A stretch of 64,000 bases of DNA from Parasponia andersonii (GCA_002914805.1 JXTB01000052.1:1-64000); one strand, 5' to 3'. Positions 1 to 12,047 are shown, counted from the first letter of the stretch. Notes: generated from the letters alone by a model not told the origin. Numbers and translations: made by a program.

Positions 1-205
1 ACTGACTTAAGCATCGGAGAGTCTTTGCAGGTGGCCATCCCCGCCTCTCCGATCTTGCTCGGAATTCAGGGATTTGTGAAGTAGCAAGGGCACGTAAACA
101 GTTGGAGAATCCAGCATCAGCAGTTCATGACACGTGGACGACTGGTGTAAAAACCGCTCCAACAGAAAAGAGCATGAAATATTTAAGTGGAATTTTAAAA
201 CGAGT
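1..205. mobile_element. Partial LTR of a Ty3/gypsy-type retrotransposon, cut by the window edge
   Basis: The first 200 bases are markedly more GC-rich than the following kilobase. They contain a short inverted motif around positions 14-20 and 46-53 (atcggag / ctccgat), a pattern I associate with LTR ends of plant Tat/Ogre-like Ty3/gypsy elements. The family assignment rests on memory of such LTRs, not on a search. Only one edge lies in the window, so neither target duplication nor partner LTR can be checked. The right edge, near 205, is placed where the composition changes to AT-rich. Confidence 0.35.
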
Positions 206-1090
206 GCTTTGGGTATTTGGCTTTTAGTAAATAAGTTCGTTATATTATTAGTTGGAAAAGAATGATGTTATTTTCTCAATTTTAGGGATCCCAAATTTAG
301 TTTTTTTTTTAATTGTATTAAAAAATTAAATTGGATATATACCTATATTATTTTCAATATGTGCTATTTCGTAATCAAGTATACACCATTGTAAGAAAAA
401 AATGAAAAAAAAAACCTAGGTAACGTAAAATTTATTAAAAAGAAAATAAATAGAAAAAGAAACAAAAACCTCGACTTATCTAATATAATGTTTTTTGAAA
501 AAATTGATTTAAATGATAAAAATTAGTGCATCCTAAATATATTTTAATTTAGTGTAACACTCACTAGTCTAAAAAATATCTATAAACTTTTCGAAAGCTA
601 ATTCATGACCACAACTAGATCACTAATTTATGTATAAAATAAACTTTTTATTGATATTTTTAAATAAAATAAAATATTTCTATTTTCTCATTTTTATTTT
701 ACAAACTTCTTAAAATATTTGTTTAAGTGTCATATAAGCGACACATACTCTTTTTTTAAAATTATTTTTAACAATAAAATAATTGTAGATATGAAAATGA
801 AATATTTTGATTATATTAAAGTGTTAAGATAGGAATGATTTAAAATTTTGGGACGAATATGAAATGTTGATAATAGAGGGGCTGAAATAGACTTTTTCCT
901 GTTCATTTATAAGGGAAAAATGACAGAAGGGGTTAAATGAGACAAACCAAACATTTGGTGCCAACGTAATAATGTTTCGAAGTGCATGGTCTAAAATGAG
1001 ACTTGGGAATAATATGTGGGCCAAATATGAGATTAACCCAAAATAAAATTCCTGGCCCATACATCAGTATAGCCATTCTTTTAACCTATC
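206..1090. other. AT-rich intergenic DNA upstream of UEV1
   Basis: No gene is seen. The stretch is AT-rich with homopolymer runs; the few open frames are short and of low complexity. The last part, with a T-run at about 1112-1128 and pyrimidine-rich DNA up to 1278, probably holds the promoter and 5' leader of the UEV1 gene. Confidence 0.5.
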
Positions 1091-1278
1091 TATCCCTCTT
1101 TGTGCCTCGAAGCTTTTTTTTTTTTTTTTCCCTCTTTATTTGCACCATCGCCTTCTATACCATCCTTTCCCGAGATTCTCAACCCCTTCTCTGACTCTCT
1201 TTCTCTACCACCCAGAGAGGCCTCGCTTCGATCTGATCTCTTAAACCCATCTCTGAAAACCCCCATAGCTGATCATCC

Positions 1279-3857
1279 ATGACGCTTGGCTCAGGAGGAT
1301 CGAGTGTCGTGGGTGAGTCGCGCCGACCCATGATCAAATTTTTTTTTTTCCCTTTGATCTTTTACTTTTTGAAAAACTTGGATCAAATCTGTTCATGGGT
1401 TTTCGGCAATTTTGTTTATGCATTTCTCTTATATATGTAATTCAATTGAAAAGCCGTATAGTCTGCGATCTTTTTTTCTTGGGTTCAAAAGAATTCAGTT
1501 TCTTTGTTGGTTTATTGGGTTTATGTATTTATATAAATATTTGCATCTCTGTTTAGGGGTCGTGTCTATATTGGAGGTTGTGTTGAATTTTATCTTGATT
1601 TCTGGTGTCTTATTCGAGTTGTGGTTTGAAATTGAGTTGTTTATTGTATTATAATTGTAGGTTCCATTGATTTTCGTTCCTGTTAGATTTATGTGTAAGT
1701 TTTGTTTATGTGTACTATGAGCATATGCGTGCCAAGATACTTCTTTGTTTAGCTCTGATGGGAAGTGATTTTAAAGATGTTTGATGGACCTAAATAGCTT
1801 CGTGGGCACTATTATATGCTGGATTCTATGTGTTACTTGCTGTTTTAAAAGTATTTATCAGCTGCCAGATGTAATATTAAGTTTCATCTTCGATGCTCAT
1901 TTAAATTGGACTTACATATTATGCAATGGCGCGGTGTAGTTAGTTCCAAGGATTTCTGTTTTGACCCTGTGTTATATGAGATGTTTGATACCCAGTTGCT
2001 AGGAACTTGGAGTTTGAAGGAAGTTTAGGGTTTAGGTGTATCATTACTTATTAGACACGACAATTTTGCGCTGTATAGTTGAATGCAGTGCTCAACTGCG
2101 TGTCAACGCATTTATATGTTGATCTCACACAAATTGGAATCTAGTGTGTTTCACATGCTTGAAGAATTCTAATGTTGATAGGTTAATTTGCTAGAGTTGT
2201 AAATCTCTTGTGTTTTTTCTAATTGAATAACTGTCTAGCATCATTGATCAGGACCATTATTTTCTTAAGAAGGTCAAAGTTATCTTTTTTTCTTTCTCTT
2301 CATTGTTAAATTTATGTTTATCTTTATGTCTTTTGTTTTGGACTTTGCAAGAAAATGGAATTTAGAAAATTAAATCTAGTGGGGTTGGAGTTATCAATTT
2401 GTACACTTTTAGTTCTTTCCTATATTGTGCATGCATTATTAAGCTGATGTCATTTTATTTCAAATGTTTTGATTCATTGAAGGAGTGTGGTTATTGTCTG
2501 TTCTTAACTTGAAATCATCCTCCATCATTCTCTGATCTGGTTTTCACTTTTTCAGTTAGTGCCTGGTTGTGTGATTTTACTTCCTTGAACCTGGGATTGA
2601 AATTGTTGGATTCTGTTGACAGTACTTGAACCATGGCTATGAGAGACAGCTTTTTAGTGGTTTAACACTTTTTATTATTCATTCTTGTACTTGGCACTTT
2701 CTATAAATTTCTGAGCTTTTTGTTCTCATAAAAGGAAAATTTTATTTTTGTGAGGAGCTTTCTGCTTTGAGATACATGTGAAACTGATATAGAGTTTATT
2801 AAAAAAAAGTGCAATTATGTTGGAGGGAATTCGAGTCATGTAAGAAGTCACTATTAGTTTTAATGGCCGAGCATGTCATCCTATAGTTAGAGAGCCACAG
2901 TGTGCTGATTTTATTACTTGCCAATGTTGACCCAACCAGTTAAGCAGGCTTATCTCAAGTCTGATAACATGGCTATTAGTGTGCAGTTTTGGGACTCATT
3001 ATCTAAAATGGTTTGAGTCATGCAGTCCCGCGAAACTTTAGATTGCTGGAGGAACTTGAACGGGGAGAAAAAGGGATTGGAGATGGCACCGTCAGCTATG
3101 GAATGGATGACGGAGATGACATTTACATGCGCTCTTGGACTGGCACCATAATTGGTCCTCACAATGTAGTATATTCACTTTTGTTTTTGTTTCTTTGTGT
3201 TTATGCTTTAAGATTGTGCTTATGAATAACTGTTGACTTCTGCCATTTTCGTCTCCTTAAAATAGTTGTATACTGCTGCATATTATTTATTATGCTTGTA
3301 CAGCAGTTTTTTACTGGTGAAATTGTCTCTTCTCATTTCTTCTCCAGACTGTACATGAAGGTCGAATTTATCAGCTGAAGCTGTTCTGTGATAAAGATTA
3401 CCCAGAGACGCCACCAAGTGTTCGTTTTCATTCACGGATCAACATGACTTGTGTCAACCATGAAACTGGGGTGGTATGTTTCTTATTCCATTATGTCCTT
3501 CGGGTTGTGGATTGTGTTTTCTGCAGTTACATTTTTCTTCCTATACCTTCTTGATGTTGCTTGTTTTGAATTTTCAATTTTCACGGAGTAATATTACAAA
3601 GACTCCCACACTCTCCTCCCCTTAAATTATTGTGAATACCACGCCTGTACTTTCCTTTTTAAGCACAAGAAAACAGTTGAATGTGATAAAATTTGAGTTC
3701 CATTCAACCATAATAGGTGGAACCGAAGAAGTTTGGTCTCCTTGCGAATTGGCAGCGTGAGTACACCATGGAAGATATACTGACACAGCTGAAGAAAGAG
3801 ATGGCTGCCCCACATAACCGGAAGTTGGTTCAACCTCCGGAAGGTACCTACTTCTAG
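1279..3857 (+). CDS. UEV1C: Ubiquitin-conjugating enzyme E2 variant, UEV1 type (MMS2 homologue)
   Basis: A catalytically inactive E2 variant that pairs with UBC13 to build K63-linked ubiquitin chains in DNA-damage tolerance and signalling (known for the family). Coding exons: 1279-1312, 3026-3165, 3348-3473, 3717-3857; all introns are GT-AG and the frame is kept throughout (441 nt, 146 aa). The start [16 protein letters not shown] matches the Arabidopsis UEV1C/D N-terminus as I remember it. The UBC fold covers residues ~12-140. F16 in [10 protein letters not shown] corresponds to the MMS2 phenylalanine that contacts UBC13. No E2 active-site Cys context is present, as expected for a UEV. The C-terminus, QPPEGTYF, resembles UEV1C rather than the longer prenylated-type tails. 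Intron 1 is about 1.7 kb. An alternative last exon is possible at 4381 (see findings). The + strand and exon edges are certain; the exact paralogue name is less so. Confidence 0.93.
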
Positions 3858-4620
3858 CTTTCAAGATCATATACATATCATGGACCATATTGCATTTGCA
3901 ATATGCAATATATAGTTTGTAATGCTGCGTCAATCTTGTTGAGACATACAGGGGAATGCCCCAAAACGCTTCTTCTATTACCTCTCTCTGGCTTCCTTCT
4001 TGTTTTGTCATCGTCTTTTATCGAATTGTGTTTAAGGGATCCTCTTTGATTAATGGTACTTATGTGTGTCAAATATTTAATCCCTTTAACCAGTATATCA
4101 ATTGTAGCATTATCAAAATCTCTTGTCCTGGTTTTCTCCTTGTTCTACTGCAATATAAGGGAGATAAAAATGAGGTGGTCGCAAACTTAAAAAGTGTTGC
4201 ATTTCCTGGTTAATCCATTCAATACATTTGTGCCAATCCAGTCATGTGATGCCAGGAGCCGATGATCTTATATCCAGTGACACTTGCTAAGGCTGACTGA
4301 CACCCTAGTATAATCGATAGCGAGGCCTATGATATCTTGGCTGGTATTCTTCCATGCTAAATCTTATTTCCTGAATGCAGTGGAAAGAAAAGATGTGGGG
4401 TTGGAAGAAAAATTGAAGATTCGAGTCGGGTAACACCAAATAACGTGTATGGAGTGTTCTTGGTTATGGTGGAAGGTCACCATCTTCTTTTGCTGAAAAC
4501 CTTTTATCTCTACCACAGCTGGTTTTGGAAACAAGGGGCGTGAATAGCGGGGAGACCTTGGTGGCGAAAAAGTGAGAAGTTGGTTCACCCAACTTTTGTG
4601 TGTTTTTTAATTGGGTTTGT
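3858..4620 (+). other. UEV1 3' region with possible alternative terminal exon
   Basis: DNA following the UEV1 stop is likely 3' UTR. A strong acceptor-like sequence ends at 4380 (ctgaatgcag), and a donor-like gaag|gtacct lies inside the last coding exon at about 3842-3849. If used, this pair would replace the last residues with a short tail ending at a stop near 4432. No polyadenylation signal was clear enough to call. Confidence 0.3.
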
Positions 4621-5966
4621 GCCTTCGGACCTACTTTCAGTCTCGTTTCGTGGCTGCCTTTGCAAGCGACTGACTAAGTAACAGCTCAGGCAGTAGCAGC
4701 CAGTCACAGCCTCATTAACATGCACAAAAAGCGAATGATATAACTATTAGACATCTTCTAACACGTTTTTATCTCCCCTGACCGACTTTGCAACACCAAC
4801 CTCACTTTTTGGTCTTATCACGGTCAAACCTTTACGACGCTCCAAACTCATCATGTGTACCTTATGCCTCGTCAATAATTATTGTCCAAAGCAACTATGG
4901 TACCAACGCATAATTTTAAGTTTCAAAACCAAAAATTATTGGTCAAATTAACCCCTTTTTCGGGAGGCTACACGAGCCTCTGTCCCTTATAGTCAAAATT
5001 GAAGTTAACAGGATTCGAATTTTGGACCCTCAAGATTTTAGTGTGTTAAAATTTCTCTATTGAATTTTTTTTGTTTTCTCTATATACCATTTGTTTTGGT
5101 GTGTTGTTGTGTCTTAATTCTCCATGTTAAAAGTTATTAATTTTAGAGACAATAGTAAGTCGGTGTCCAAATTGCTTGAATCCTCGATACAATCAAAATT
5201 TTCTGTTCTCCTCCTTTTTTTTCCCCCCCTGAAAAAGAGGGAAAATAAAGCTTTTTCGTACAGCAGTCTTCATCAGTTGTTCAAAGTTTATATATCATGA
5301 TGGAAATTTGAGAACATATTCACTTGTTATTTTGTTTTGATTTAAAAATACAACTGAACATATCCTAAAGATGTCTCACTCTCACATGTACATATTTTCA
5401 TGTTTCGGCCAATAAAATCTGAACAATCTCGAAATTGGCGAAATATGAGCCCACTGACTGTCCAAACCAGAGGGTACTCCCTACAATATGGCCAAATAAA
5501 ATGTAATCATCGATCAAGCTATGTCAGTCGTGATCAATAATACAAAACAATCACACTGTCTGAAAAAACAAAAACAAAAACCAAAAATGAAAAAACAAAA
5601 AACCAGTTTATAATTTTGGCTAAACATGATATCGTATTCCCTGTCAGGTTTCATCGGGAGTTTTGGGATTCGCCGCAACGCACAACGCAACTATTTTTGC
5701 TAATTTCTCTAAAGTGAAAAAGAAAAGACTTTATTTGGTAATATTTTATTTTTAAAGGTAATTTTTTTTAAAAAAACAACAAATATTACAGCAAAAAAAT
5801 ATTTAATTCAAAAAAAAATTAAAAAATATTTACCAAGGATCTTACCCCTTATTATCTCACTTATTTCACTTTTTTAATAAAAAGTTTAAAAGTTATAGAA
5901 GGAAATATATATATATCTTGCTTCCGAAAAACAAATAAAAAAAAATAATGCTAAGTATCTTATTTC
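4621..5966. other. Intergenic AT-rich DNA between UEV1 and CAF1
   Basis: No coding region or recognisable RNA gene. Homopolymer A/T runs are frequent from 5700 onward. Confidence 0.5.
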
Positions 5967-6326
5967 TTACCATCTCACCTTTTAATACCACTTCTCGTTA
6001 TCTAATTTGGTATTTAATGGATAAATACTTTACATAAGATGTTAATTTTTTAGGGAAAGCATATTATTAGAATTAGCATCTTAATATTATTTAAATAAAA
6101 ATATTATCAGGCAAACTTTTAACATGCAAAATAAGTTTAAAAAAAATTACCATCTCACCTTTTAATACCACTTCTCGTTATCTAATTTGGTATTTAATGG
6201 ATAAATACTTTACATAAGATGTTAATTTTTTAGGGAAAGCATATTATTAGAATTAGCATCTTAATATTATTTAAATAAAAATATTATCAGGCAAACTTTT
6301 AACATGCAAAATAAGTTTAAAAAAAA
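5967..6326. repeat. Perfect 180-bp tandem duplication upstream of CAF1
   Basis: Copy 1 (5967-6146) and copy 2 (6147-6326) align with a period of exactly 180 bp. I found no mismatch on reading the lines side by side, except for the length of the A-run at the end. Both begin ttaccatctcacc and end in a run of A. Near-perfect identity implies a very recent event or an assembly artefact. The array ends about 560 bp before the CAF1 start codon. Confidence 0.93.
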
Positions 6327-6806
6327 AGATAATCTTACATATGTTAAAATTTGTACTAAATTTTTAATACTAATACATATAACATTTAAGTTGATATTAT
6401 TTAATTAATATATTAAAACTTACTATAAATATATTAATTATATTTATCAATTAAATATTATTAAATCACATATTATATGTGTTGGCATCATTATTTTTAA
6501 AAAAATTATTAATTAATCTAAAATCATTAATTAATCAATGTATATTCCCATAAAATTCGATTATAACTTTTTTTAATTTTTACTCGAAAAAAAAATTATT
6601 AAATTTGAAAAAAAAAAATCAATTTTTTCTTTTGATTTTTTTTTATTTAAAAAAAAAAGAACAAAAGAAAAAGGAAAGTAATTTATTAACAAACCGCCTC
6701 TTTACAAGTATAACCCCTCGTCGTTCTCTCTCCTCCTCTTTTTCTTTTTCCCTCTTCTATAAAATTCTCTATTCCTTTCCTCTTTTCAAAATTAAAATCA
6801 AATTCG

Positions 6807-6815
6807 AAACCCTAG
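6807..6815 (+). promoter_or_regulatory. telo-box (aaaccctag) in the CAF1 leader
   Basis: An AAACCCTA core lies about 80 bp before the CAF1 ATG, and a second related aaccctaa sits next to the ATG at about 6880-6887. Telo-boxes are a known motif near the transcription starts of plant genes linked to growth and RNA metabolism. The role here is inferred from position. A TATA-like ctataaaatt at about 6757-6766 lies upstream. Confidence 0.45.
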
Positions 6816-6890
6816 TTTTTCACAAATTCTGAAAATTGTGGAAAATTTCTCTTCCCTTCTTCCGAATCTGGATAATTCTAACCCTAAGCC

Positions 6891-7739
6891 ATGTGTATCG
6901 CCGATTCGCCACCGCCGGAGAAGAAGCCCCAGCGACCCGTGGTGATTCGATCCGTCTGGTCCGATAACCTCGACTCCGAGTTTCGTCTGATACGATCCGT
7001 CGTCGACGACTACCCGCTCATCTCCATGGATACTGAGTTTCCGGGCGTCGTGATCCGACCCGATTCGGTGGATCCGATCGTGCGGAACCGCCAGGCCGTC
7101 GCGCATTATCGGGTCCTCAAGGCCAACGTGGATCGCCTCAGCCTGATACAGATCGGCTTGACCCTCGCCGACGAGGAGGGGAACCTCCCCGATTTTGGCA
7201 CCCCCAGCCGCTACATCTGGGAATTCAATTTCAAGGACTTCGACGTGGCGCGTGATGCCCACGCCCACGACTCGGTCGAGCTGCTGCGGCGCCAGGGGAT
7301 CGATTTCGAGCGGAACCGGGATTTCGGGATTGACTCGGTCCAGTTCGCCGAGCTGATGATGTCGTCGGGTCTCGTCTGCAACGACGAGGTGAGCTGGGCC
7401 ACGTTCCACAGCGCCTACGATTTCGGGTACCTCGTCAAGGTTTTGACTCGGCGGGTTCTGCCGGACGAGTTGGCCGATTTCCTCAAGCTCGTGAAGGTGT
7501 TCTTCGGGTCGAGAGTCTTTGATGTGAAGCACCTAACTCGGTTCTGCGCGAGCCTGTATGGCGGGCTGGACCGGGTCTGTGAAGCCCTTAATGTGGATCG
7601 GGTCATCGGGAAGAGCCATCAGGCCGGGTCCGATAGCTTGCTGACCTTACATGCCTTCCAGAAAATCAGAGAGGTCTACTTCAGCAAGAACGGGCTTGAT
7701 CAGTACGCAGGCGTTTTATATGGTTTAGAAATTTCGTAA
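6891..7739 (+). CDS. CAF1: CCR4-associated factor 1 (CAF1/POP2) poly(A) deadenylase
   Basis: The nuclease subunit of the CCR4-NOT complex, which shortens mRNA poly(A) tails in the cytoplasm (known for the family). Single exon, 282 aa, a normal length for plant CAF1. The DEDD-type RNase fold covers residues ~18-275. All four acidic metal ligands are visible: D47 and E49 in [10 protein letters not shown]177 in HSAYDFGYL, and D248 in [11 protein letters not shown]243 makes it the DEDDh-like arrangement usual in this family. The start was chosen because N-terminal [13 protein letters not shown] fits the family start and the upstream region is AT-rich leader. The coding region is strikingly GC-rich against its flanks, typical of intronless plant CAF1 genes, which are often stress-responsive. 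The exact paralogue (CAF1-7, -9 or -11 type) cannot be fixed from here. Confidence 0.95.
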   Translation: MCIADSPPPEKKPQRPVVIRSVWSDNLDSEFRLIRSVVDDYPLISMDTEFPGVVIRPDSVDPIVRNRQAVAHYRVLKANVDRLSLIQIGLTLADEEGNLPDFGTPSRYIWEFNFKDFDVARDAHAHDSVELLRRQGIDFERNRDFGIDSVQFAELMMSSGLVCNDEVSWATFHSAYDFGYLVKVLTRRVLPDELADFLKLVKVFFGSRVFDVKHLTRFCASLYGGLDRVCEALNVDRVIGKSHQAGSDSLLTLHAFQKIREVYFSKNGLDQYAGVLYGLEIS

Positions 7740-7768
7740 AAACCTTTGCTTGTAGATCTTTTCCTTGT

Positions 7769-7774
7769 AATAAA
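7769..7774 (+). terminator. Polyadenylation signal-like AATAAA after CAF1
   Basis: An AATAAA lies 30 bp after the CAF1 stop codon, in AT-rich DNA. Position and sequence fit a plant near-upstream element; usage is inferred. Confidence 0.4.
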
Positions 7775-7799
7775 AAAAATCAAGTAAATTTTTGTACAC

Positions 7800-8752
7800 A
7801 GTTGGCTTAATATCAATCTTATTAGTGTTTCTTAATTTGGTTTAAATTATGTCTTGTGCAATTTGTTCAGTTAAATTTCTTATAGTTCTTAGTTTCATTT
7901 CTGAATTTGAATGCTGGGAAGTGATGGTATTAGAGAACTGAATTGAAGTTTGGGTTTGAGGATTGGACATGGCTAAGTATTTTCCGTGGAAAATAGCAAG
8001 AGTTCTGGGGTGGAAAATTGGGTTTAGAAGCTCATCAGACATGTTAGAGAAATGATAGGGACAAGGGTTTGCTTTAACGACGGAATTGATAAGTTTGACT
8101 CTGGAAGGTTGGACTGATTGAAGGGTATCTTAATTGTGTACCAAATGACTCAAGTGGGGATCGTTTGAACTTGATATAAAAACAACTAGACTAGTCTAAA
8201 CTCTAAACTCTAAACTCTTAGGGGTTGGAAAATTAATGAAAATCTTTAATCTTGAGATTGGATTCAACTCTATAAAGCATTTTACTCGAGTTCAGAGAAG
8301 AAGAACAAGGGGATGTTAAAATCTTTAATCTAGTGGTCTTTTCCTCTGCGCGTCAGCTACTTTTGTCAATTCTATACACATCAACTTTGTTAATTTAAGA
8401 ATGTTTAGCTAATTCTTCTCTCTTGCAGTTGTCTGTAGCTAATGCAGAGAGTAAAACAAGGGTACAGCCGTGCCCACAAAATTAATAAATTTCTATTCCG
8501 ACAATAGAAGAAATCCCATGAAAACAACTAAATTCTAGGTCCATGTCGAAGCCTGCGAGGAAGCAAATAAACCGAGAAATTATACTTCCCCACAAAGAGA
8601 GAAGTCTAATTAATGTGAGTCAATGGTTTCTTTCTTAATGAGCTCAAGTCAAACTGGTGAGAAACTCTTAATTCACGTCCTTTAGTGAAAGATCTGTTTT
8701 AGATATTACTAAATAATTAACTAATTGATTAATTTTAATAATTACTTTATTA
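7800..8752. other. Intergenic DNA downstream of CAF1
   Basis: No gene recognised. A splice-bounded-looking block occurs at about 8430-8460 (cttgcag before it), but I could not connect it to a known protein. Confidence 0.35.
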
Positions 8753-10063
8753 TGTTGTAACACATGTATGAAAAATTGTTGCAACAACGAGTGTATATGT
8801 TGCAACAAGAACAAGAAAATAAAGAATGAACATAAGACGTTTTTAACGTGGTTCAGATCTCTCCTACTCTACGGGACTACGCTCAGAGATTAAATAAATT
8901 AGTAAAGTATAAAAATTACAAACACCAATTGACTAACGCAATAAAAGACTCTATCTTTTCAATTGCCGCAATGCGTTGTAACGACTTCACTAATTTTGTT
9001 TAGCGAGCTCCCCTCGTCTTGTTGATCCTTCACACATGAACTTCCTTCATTGGTCCAGATTTGTCTCCTTCTGAAGACGTATTGTTCTTCTTCTCGAAGA
9101 ATAAGATGCACTCAAACAAAGTACCTAGAAAACCCTAAAACTCTCTAAGTCACTCAATGGTCATAGAACATGCTCTATGCCTTACAAACAAAAGCTCTCT
9201 CTAAGTATATTTCTCTCAATTAAGTACATAAATAATTCCTTGGAGTAGTAGAGCTTTTATAGGTGAATTCCAGCCCCCTTGATCGTCCATTGTAGCGTGA
9301 ATAGGCTAAAATCAAATAAGGAAAGAGTTAATAACCAAAAAAAAATCCTTCCATAAATATTGTAATTAGCCAGAAAGTTGTTTCATGATTGCTCCTTTGA
9401 TTTCGTTTGGACACATTTTAAACAGCTGGAAATCTTCATTTTACCTGCCAAAGATTGATAGTTAACCTAGAAAATCATATCTCAATTAATATCAATCAAA
9501 AACCAAGATTTAAGAAAATTAACCAATCTTTCCTTAAATATCCGGAGTTGTTGCAATAGATCAGGAAATCTGATCACAATAACTCATCAAATCAAATCAA
9601 TTAACTAAAGGAAACTTAATTAATTGATGAGCAAATTTCCAGTAATAATTAAGGACGAAAATCCTCATAAATTCTCTTCAGAAACCTGTCCAAATTCATT
9701 GATTAAAAAGATGCAATCAGATATCAATCAAGGACAAAAAGATGAGGAAATAATCAATGATATATATGGTAAATATAAAAGAAATTGATTGAAAATTAAT
9801 AGGAAAAATATCTTATACAGTTATGCACGAAATTCTATTTATATTTCACCTATATTATCACCAGAATCATCAAATATAGAAACAAAACACGTTTGGGCAC
9901 ATTCTAGAAGGTTTTCATATAAAGAAAAACGTAAGTTTCAGTTGTTGTGAAATCAACACTTGTTGTAACAACATTAGACTTGTTGTAACAACTTCTTCTT
10001 CTTTTTATCAACTTGAGTTCTCAAAACTTTACTACTTAGAATGTCAAACTTTTGGACCTAACA
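8753..10063 (-). mobile_element. Candidate solo LTR
   Basis: The block starts TGTTGTAACA and ends CCTAACA, so read on the minus strand it would begin TGTTAGG and end CA, the usual LTR form. It contains an internal segment (about 8840-8880, taacgtggttcag followed by gggactacg) of a kind I have seen in plant LTRs. TGTTGTAACA-like words recur near both ends (8753, 9968, 9990). The flanking five bases do not match cleanly, so the boundaries are tentative. It appears old, with no coding region. Confidence 0.35.
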
Positions 10064-10982
10064 TTTAGTTACTTGTTGAGGGGCTGCATGATGAGAACAT
10101 TTAGGAACTTCGGGAGCAAGCTAGCTGGCATACCAGAACTTCAGCGAAGTAAGTGTTGTAGTTTGTACCTTGCAAAGGGTCTTATATCTGGAGACCTTTT
10201 TATTGCATAATAAAACATTGGCATACTAATGCCTGGTAACCTTTTCGTTTTTCCAGTTCGAATTCTCGTTCTTTGTTTGAAATATCAAGGAGGGGAAAAA
10301 AAAGAGAAAAAAGAGCTTGATTTCTATTCGTTTGACTCGTGCCATGTACTGTGCATTCCTTCATCTCTTAGGGCTTTTTTCAATCACATTGATGTCAATG
10401 TTATCCCTAGCCTTTCTATCCAGCGCATACTAATTGGTAATCTTAGTGAACAGTGATTGAATTTTTACTTTTGTTATGTGTATATTCCAGGACCTATACA
10501 AACGACCTCCTTCAATGGAAAGTAAGTACGTCCTAATAGCATATAACAGTTTAACATCTCATCATATAACAGTTTACCATCTCATCGGGGATATTTTGCC
10601 TGTAACACTATTGATTTTGATGTGCTTGAGATTTTTTGTCTGTCCCTTGCTAACACTAACAATGCGGAATCAGTTTTCTGAGCAGTAGTTTGATTCACTA
10701 TCCGTGGCACACGGTGTAGTCTGACTACTACCTCTCAATAATTGAATGATTGTGCAAGTTGATGATCTTTTCCTAGGAGGTGGTCCTCGTAAGCATTCCA
10801 GTACATGAGTCCATCTGTTTTTCCACTTGATGGACCTAAATTGAGCGAAAGCTACTACACTCTTGTTGCACGAAGGTGGGGAAAGTAAAGGCTATTCTTT
10901 CGAGTTTCCTCCTGCTGATTCTTGATTATATTGTGTTTGATTTGGTTACTGATAATATTAATAGTCTTTTTTCCCCAAAATG

Positions 10983-11166
10983 CGGACTGCAATTTACTTG
11001 ATCATTTCATCTCACTGCAAACTAAAAGTAGTTTATTAAACTAACATTTTTCTTTAGTAACTAGAAAATAGTCTCGGACTGCAATTTACTTGATCATTTC
11101 ATCTCACTGCAAACTAAAAGTAGTTTATTAAACTAACATTTTTCTTTAGTAACTAGAAAATAGTCT
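10983..11166. repeat. 92-bp perfect tandem duplication
   Basis: Copy 1 is 10983-11074 and copy 2 is 11075-11166; both begin cggactgcaatttac and end aaatagtct. They read as identical. It lies just upstream of the TRIM element. Confidence 0.92.
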
Positions 11167-11266
11167 TGTATCATGATATTAGCAATTCTTTCACCAGAGC
11201 CACCACTAACCAGAAAATTCAGGTTTCAGGATCATGAGTTGGTCTCTTACACTTTTACTTGAATGT

Positions 11267-11271
11267 GATTT
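11267..11271. repeat. Target-site duplication, left copy (gattt)
   Basis: Identical to 11764-11768 on the other side of the three-LTR TRIM, which shows that the outer LTRs are the true ends of one insertion. Confidence 0.8.
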
Positions 11272-11763
11272 TGTAATGCCACAAGTCCTACATCGAGTAT
11301 ACTCTGGGAAGATCATGAGTATTTAAGTGGTGATCTATGAGCCCAAAAGTACCTTCAAGCTAGCACTTTTGGGTGAAACCTAGTGGTGGTAATGCCTCAA
11401 GTCCCATATCGGGTATGCTCTGGGAAGATCATGGGTATTTAAGTGGTGGTCTATGAGCCCAAAAGTACCTTCAAGCTAGCACTTTTGGGTGAGGCCTAGT
11501 AGTGTTACATTTGGTATCAGAACCGACACATTCCATACCTGTGTGGGCCTTGGAAGGCTGCCACGGGTCGGAAGCGGGCTAATATGTGGGCCATTGAATA
11601 TGGATCCCCTAGAGGACGCTAGATCCTTAATGGGGGGAGATTGTAATGCCCCAAGTCCCACATCGGGTATGCTCTGGGAAGATCATGGGTATTTGAGTGG
11701 TGGTCTATAAACCCAAAAGTATCTTCAAGCTAGCACTTTTGGGTGAAACCTAGTGGTGTTACA
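11272..11763 (+). mobile_element. TRIM (miniature LTR retrotransposon) with three LTRs
   Basis: Three copies of a ~120-bp repeat lie in direct order: LTR1 11272-11388, LTR2 11389-11509, LTR3 11642-11763. The outer ends are TGTAATG and GTTACA. After LTR2 comes tggtatcagaacc (11512-11524), a good match to the initiator-Met tRNA primer site; before LTR3 there is a purine tract ggggggaga (11632-11640). The internal region is only 132 bp and has no coding capacity. A 5-bp target duplication, gattt, flanks the whole array at 11267-11271 and 11764-11768. LTR1 directly abuts LTR2 with loss of a few terminal bases. It otherwise looks whole; LTR divergence is modest, so age is intermediate. Confidence 0.88.
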
Positions 11764-12047
11764 GATTTCCATTATGCTTACATCAAACATTGACGCCGTA
11801 TGCTAACTGAAAGCAACTTGCTAGGACACAACTACTACAAAAGTCTTGTAGCTGTAGGCTGGTCCAAGTATCTGCACTTAGGTAATGCCCTTCGTTGCAA
11901 CAGAACTTTGAAGTCTTATTATTATGTTGTGTCTGAGCATCATTCTAGGTTATCAATATCATAAACTTCGATGTACAGCCACTTATTTTAATCCAAAAAC
12001 ACCATGATTTACCAAATGCTAATACTTGTAATAGAGGCACATTAAGC

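Noticed and set aside
3622-4011. 129-codon minus-strand open frame
   Set aside because: Antisense to the last UEV1 exon and its flanks.
6798-7532. 244-codon open frame on the minus strand
   Set aside because: Antisense to the GC-rich CAF1 coding region; no recognisable domain, and the CAF1 frame has all catalytic residues.
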